The notes under the pieces are model-generated. The model was not told the origin of the DNA. It searched no databases and saw only the letters and a list, made by a program, of their open reading frames with translations. DNA of 64,000 nt from JANQPX01 sp965222015 (lineage in GTDB: Bacteria > Pseudomonadota > Alphaproteobacteria > Geminicoccales > Geminicoccaceae), in assembly GCA_965222015.1 (NCBI GenBank), contig CBDCTL010000024.1:1674001-1738000 (forward strand), given 5' to 3'. Each line of letters opens with the position of its first letter. Within the stretch, counting starts at the first letter, position 1. Of this stretch, positions 63,576 to 64,000 are shown in pieces. The position numbers and the translations under genes were made by a program.

Positions 63576-64000
63576 TCAGCCGCCGAGCGTCAGGACGCCG
63601 TATTCGGCATCCAGAAAGGTGAAGAAAACCAGGAGGCCTGCCGAAAAACAGAGCATCAGCGTCGCAAACGATAGGAGAAGCTGCAGCGGCAGGGCGATGA
63701 AGAACACCTGAAAGCTCGGCATCAGGCGGTTGAGGATGCCCATGGCGAGGTTGGTCAAAAAGCCGACCAGGAGGAGCGGCGCCGCGATGCGCACGCCGAG
63801 GTCGAAGCCCCTCTGCACGATCTCGGTAATGAAGGCCGCCATGTCGTCGATCGGCAGGGGGCGGCCCGGCTCGAGATGACGATAGCTCTCGACGATGCCG
63901 CGCAGCAGCATGTGGTGCCCGTCGGTGGCGAACAGGAGGACCAGGGCGGTGGTGGTCAGGAAGTTGCCGGGGATCGTGCCCTGGGTCGACTGATTGGGGT
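63576..64000 (-). CDS. fliR: flagellar biosynthetic protein FliR (5' end outside window)
   Basis: The C-terminal part of FliR, an integral component of the flagellar export gate. Translating from the window edge gives NQSTQGTIPGNFLTTTALVL, then LLFATDGHHMLLRGIVESYR and membrane helices with LLLVGFLTNLAMGILNRLMP. The start codon lies beyond 64000. The ATG at 63911 is internal. Confidence 0.95.
   Translation of the reverse strand, partial: PNQSTQGTIPGNFLTTTALVLLFATDGHHMLLRGIVESYRHLEPGRPLPIDDMAAFITEIVQRGFDLGVRIAAPLLLVGFLTNLAMGILNRLMPSFQVFFIALPLQLLLSFATLMLCFSAGLLVFFTFLDAEYGVLTLGG

Overview
The window is high-GC (about 65 %), densely coded DNA from a Gram-negative bacterium, most likely an alphaproteobacterium of the Rhodospirillales type. 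The clues are the order DUF3576 lipoprotein-leuS-lptE-holA, the block radA-cvpA-purF-SDR, a SUV3-like helicase followed by an S4 protein, a two-module dCTP deaminase, an alphaproteobacterial porin and a flagellar flhB/fliR end. I see no rRNA, tRNA, CRISPR array, insertion sequence or intact prophage.

Layout. 0.1-7.7 kb: a GNAT acetyltransferase, a sugar-type ABC importer (binding protein and two permeases, no ATPase), a methyltransferase, a small lipoprotein with a possible EcfG promoter, an APP1-type phosphatase whose start is anomalous, and dcd. 7.8-9.8 kb: a histidine kinase with an ethylene-receptor-like membrane domain plus a stand-alone receiver. 9.9-12 kb: a decayed type II NADH dehydrogenase and three small unrecognised genes. 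12.1-18.8 kb: a catabolic operon (UxaA-family dehydratase, MFS permease, N-carbamoyl-D-amino-acid hydrolase, diaminopropionate ammonia-lyase, RraA-like aldolase) beside a divergent beta-hydroxyacid dehydrogenase. 18.8-26.6 kb: a cysteine-repeat lipoprotein, htpG, the helicase/S4 pair, a YggS protein and a JmjC/cupin oxygenase. 26.8-33.7 kb: two outer-membrane beta-barrel candidates, then DUF3576-leuS-lptE-holA. 33.7-40.4 kb: an aldo/keto reductase, a type III polyketide synthase-methyltransferase-exporter operon, acs and a small lipoprotein. 40.3-48.3 kb: MTA/SAH nucleosidase, a VOC protein, a DUF3015-DUF4105-hydrolase envelope set, and dapD-dapE with a membrane protein. 48.3-55.8 kb: a second catabolic island (enolase-superfamily dehydratase, beta-hydroxyacid dehydrogenase, M20 hydrolase, NylC/DmpA-like P1 hydrolase, family-5 binding protein) carrying three copies of a palindromic intergenic element. 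55.8-64 kb: SDR, purF, cvpA, radA, a degenerate HD-GYP sensor, flhB and the 3' part of fliR.

How the genes work together. Housekeeping blocks alternate with two islands for uptake and breakdown of sugar acids, carbamoyl or amide-linked amino acids and peptides. Signalling is represented by a probable copper-binding, ethylene-receptor-like kinase and an HD-GYP protein that has lost its catalytic residues. The most unusual items are the kinase, the palindromic element family, the cysteine-repeat entericidin-like lipoprotein, the type III PKS operon, and two genes whose conserved N-termini have no in-frame canonical start codon. All functions are read from motifs and gene order; no database search was run.
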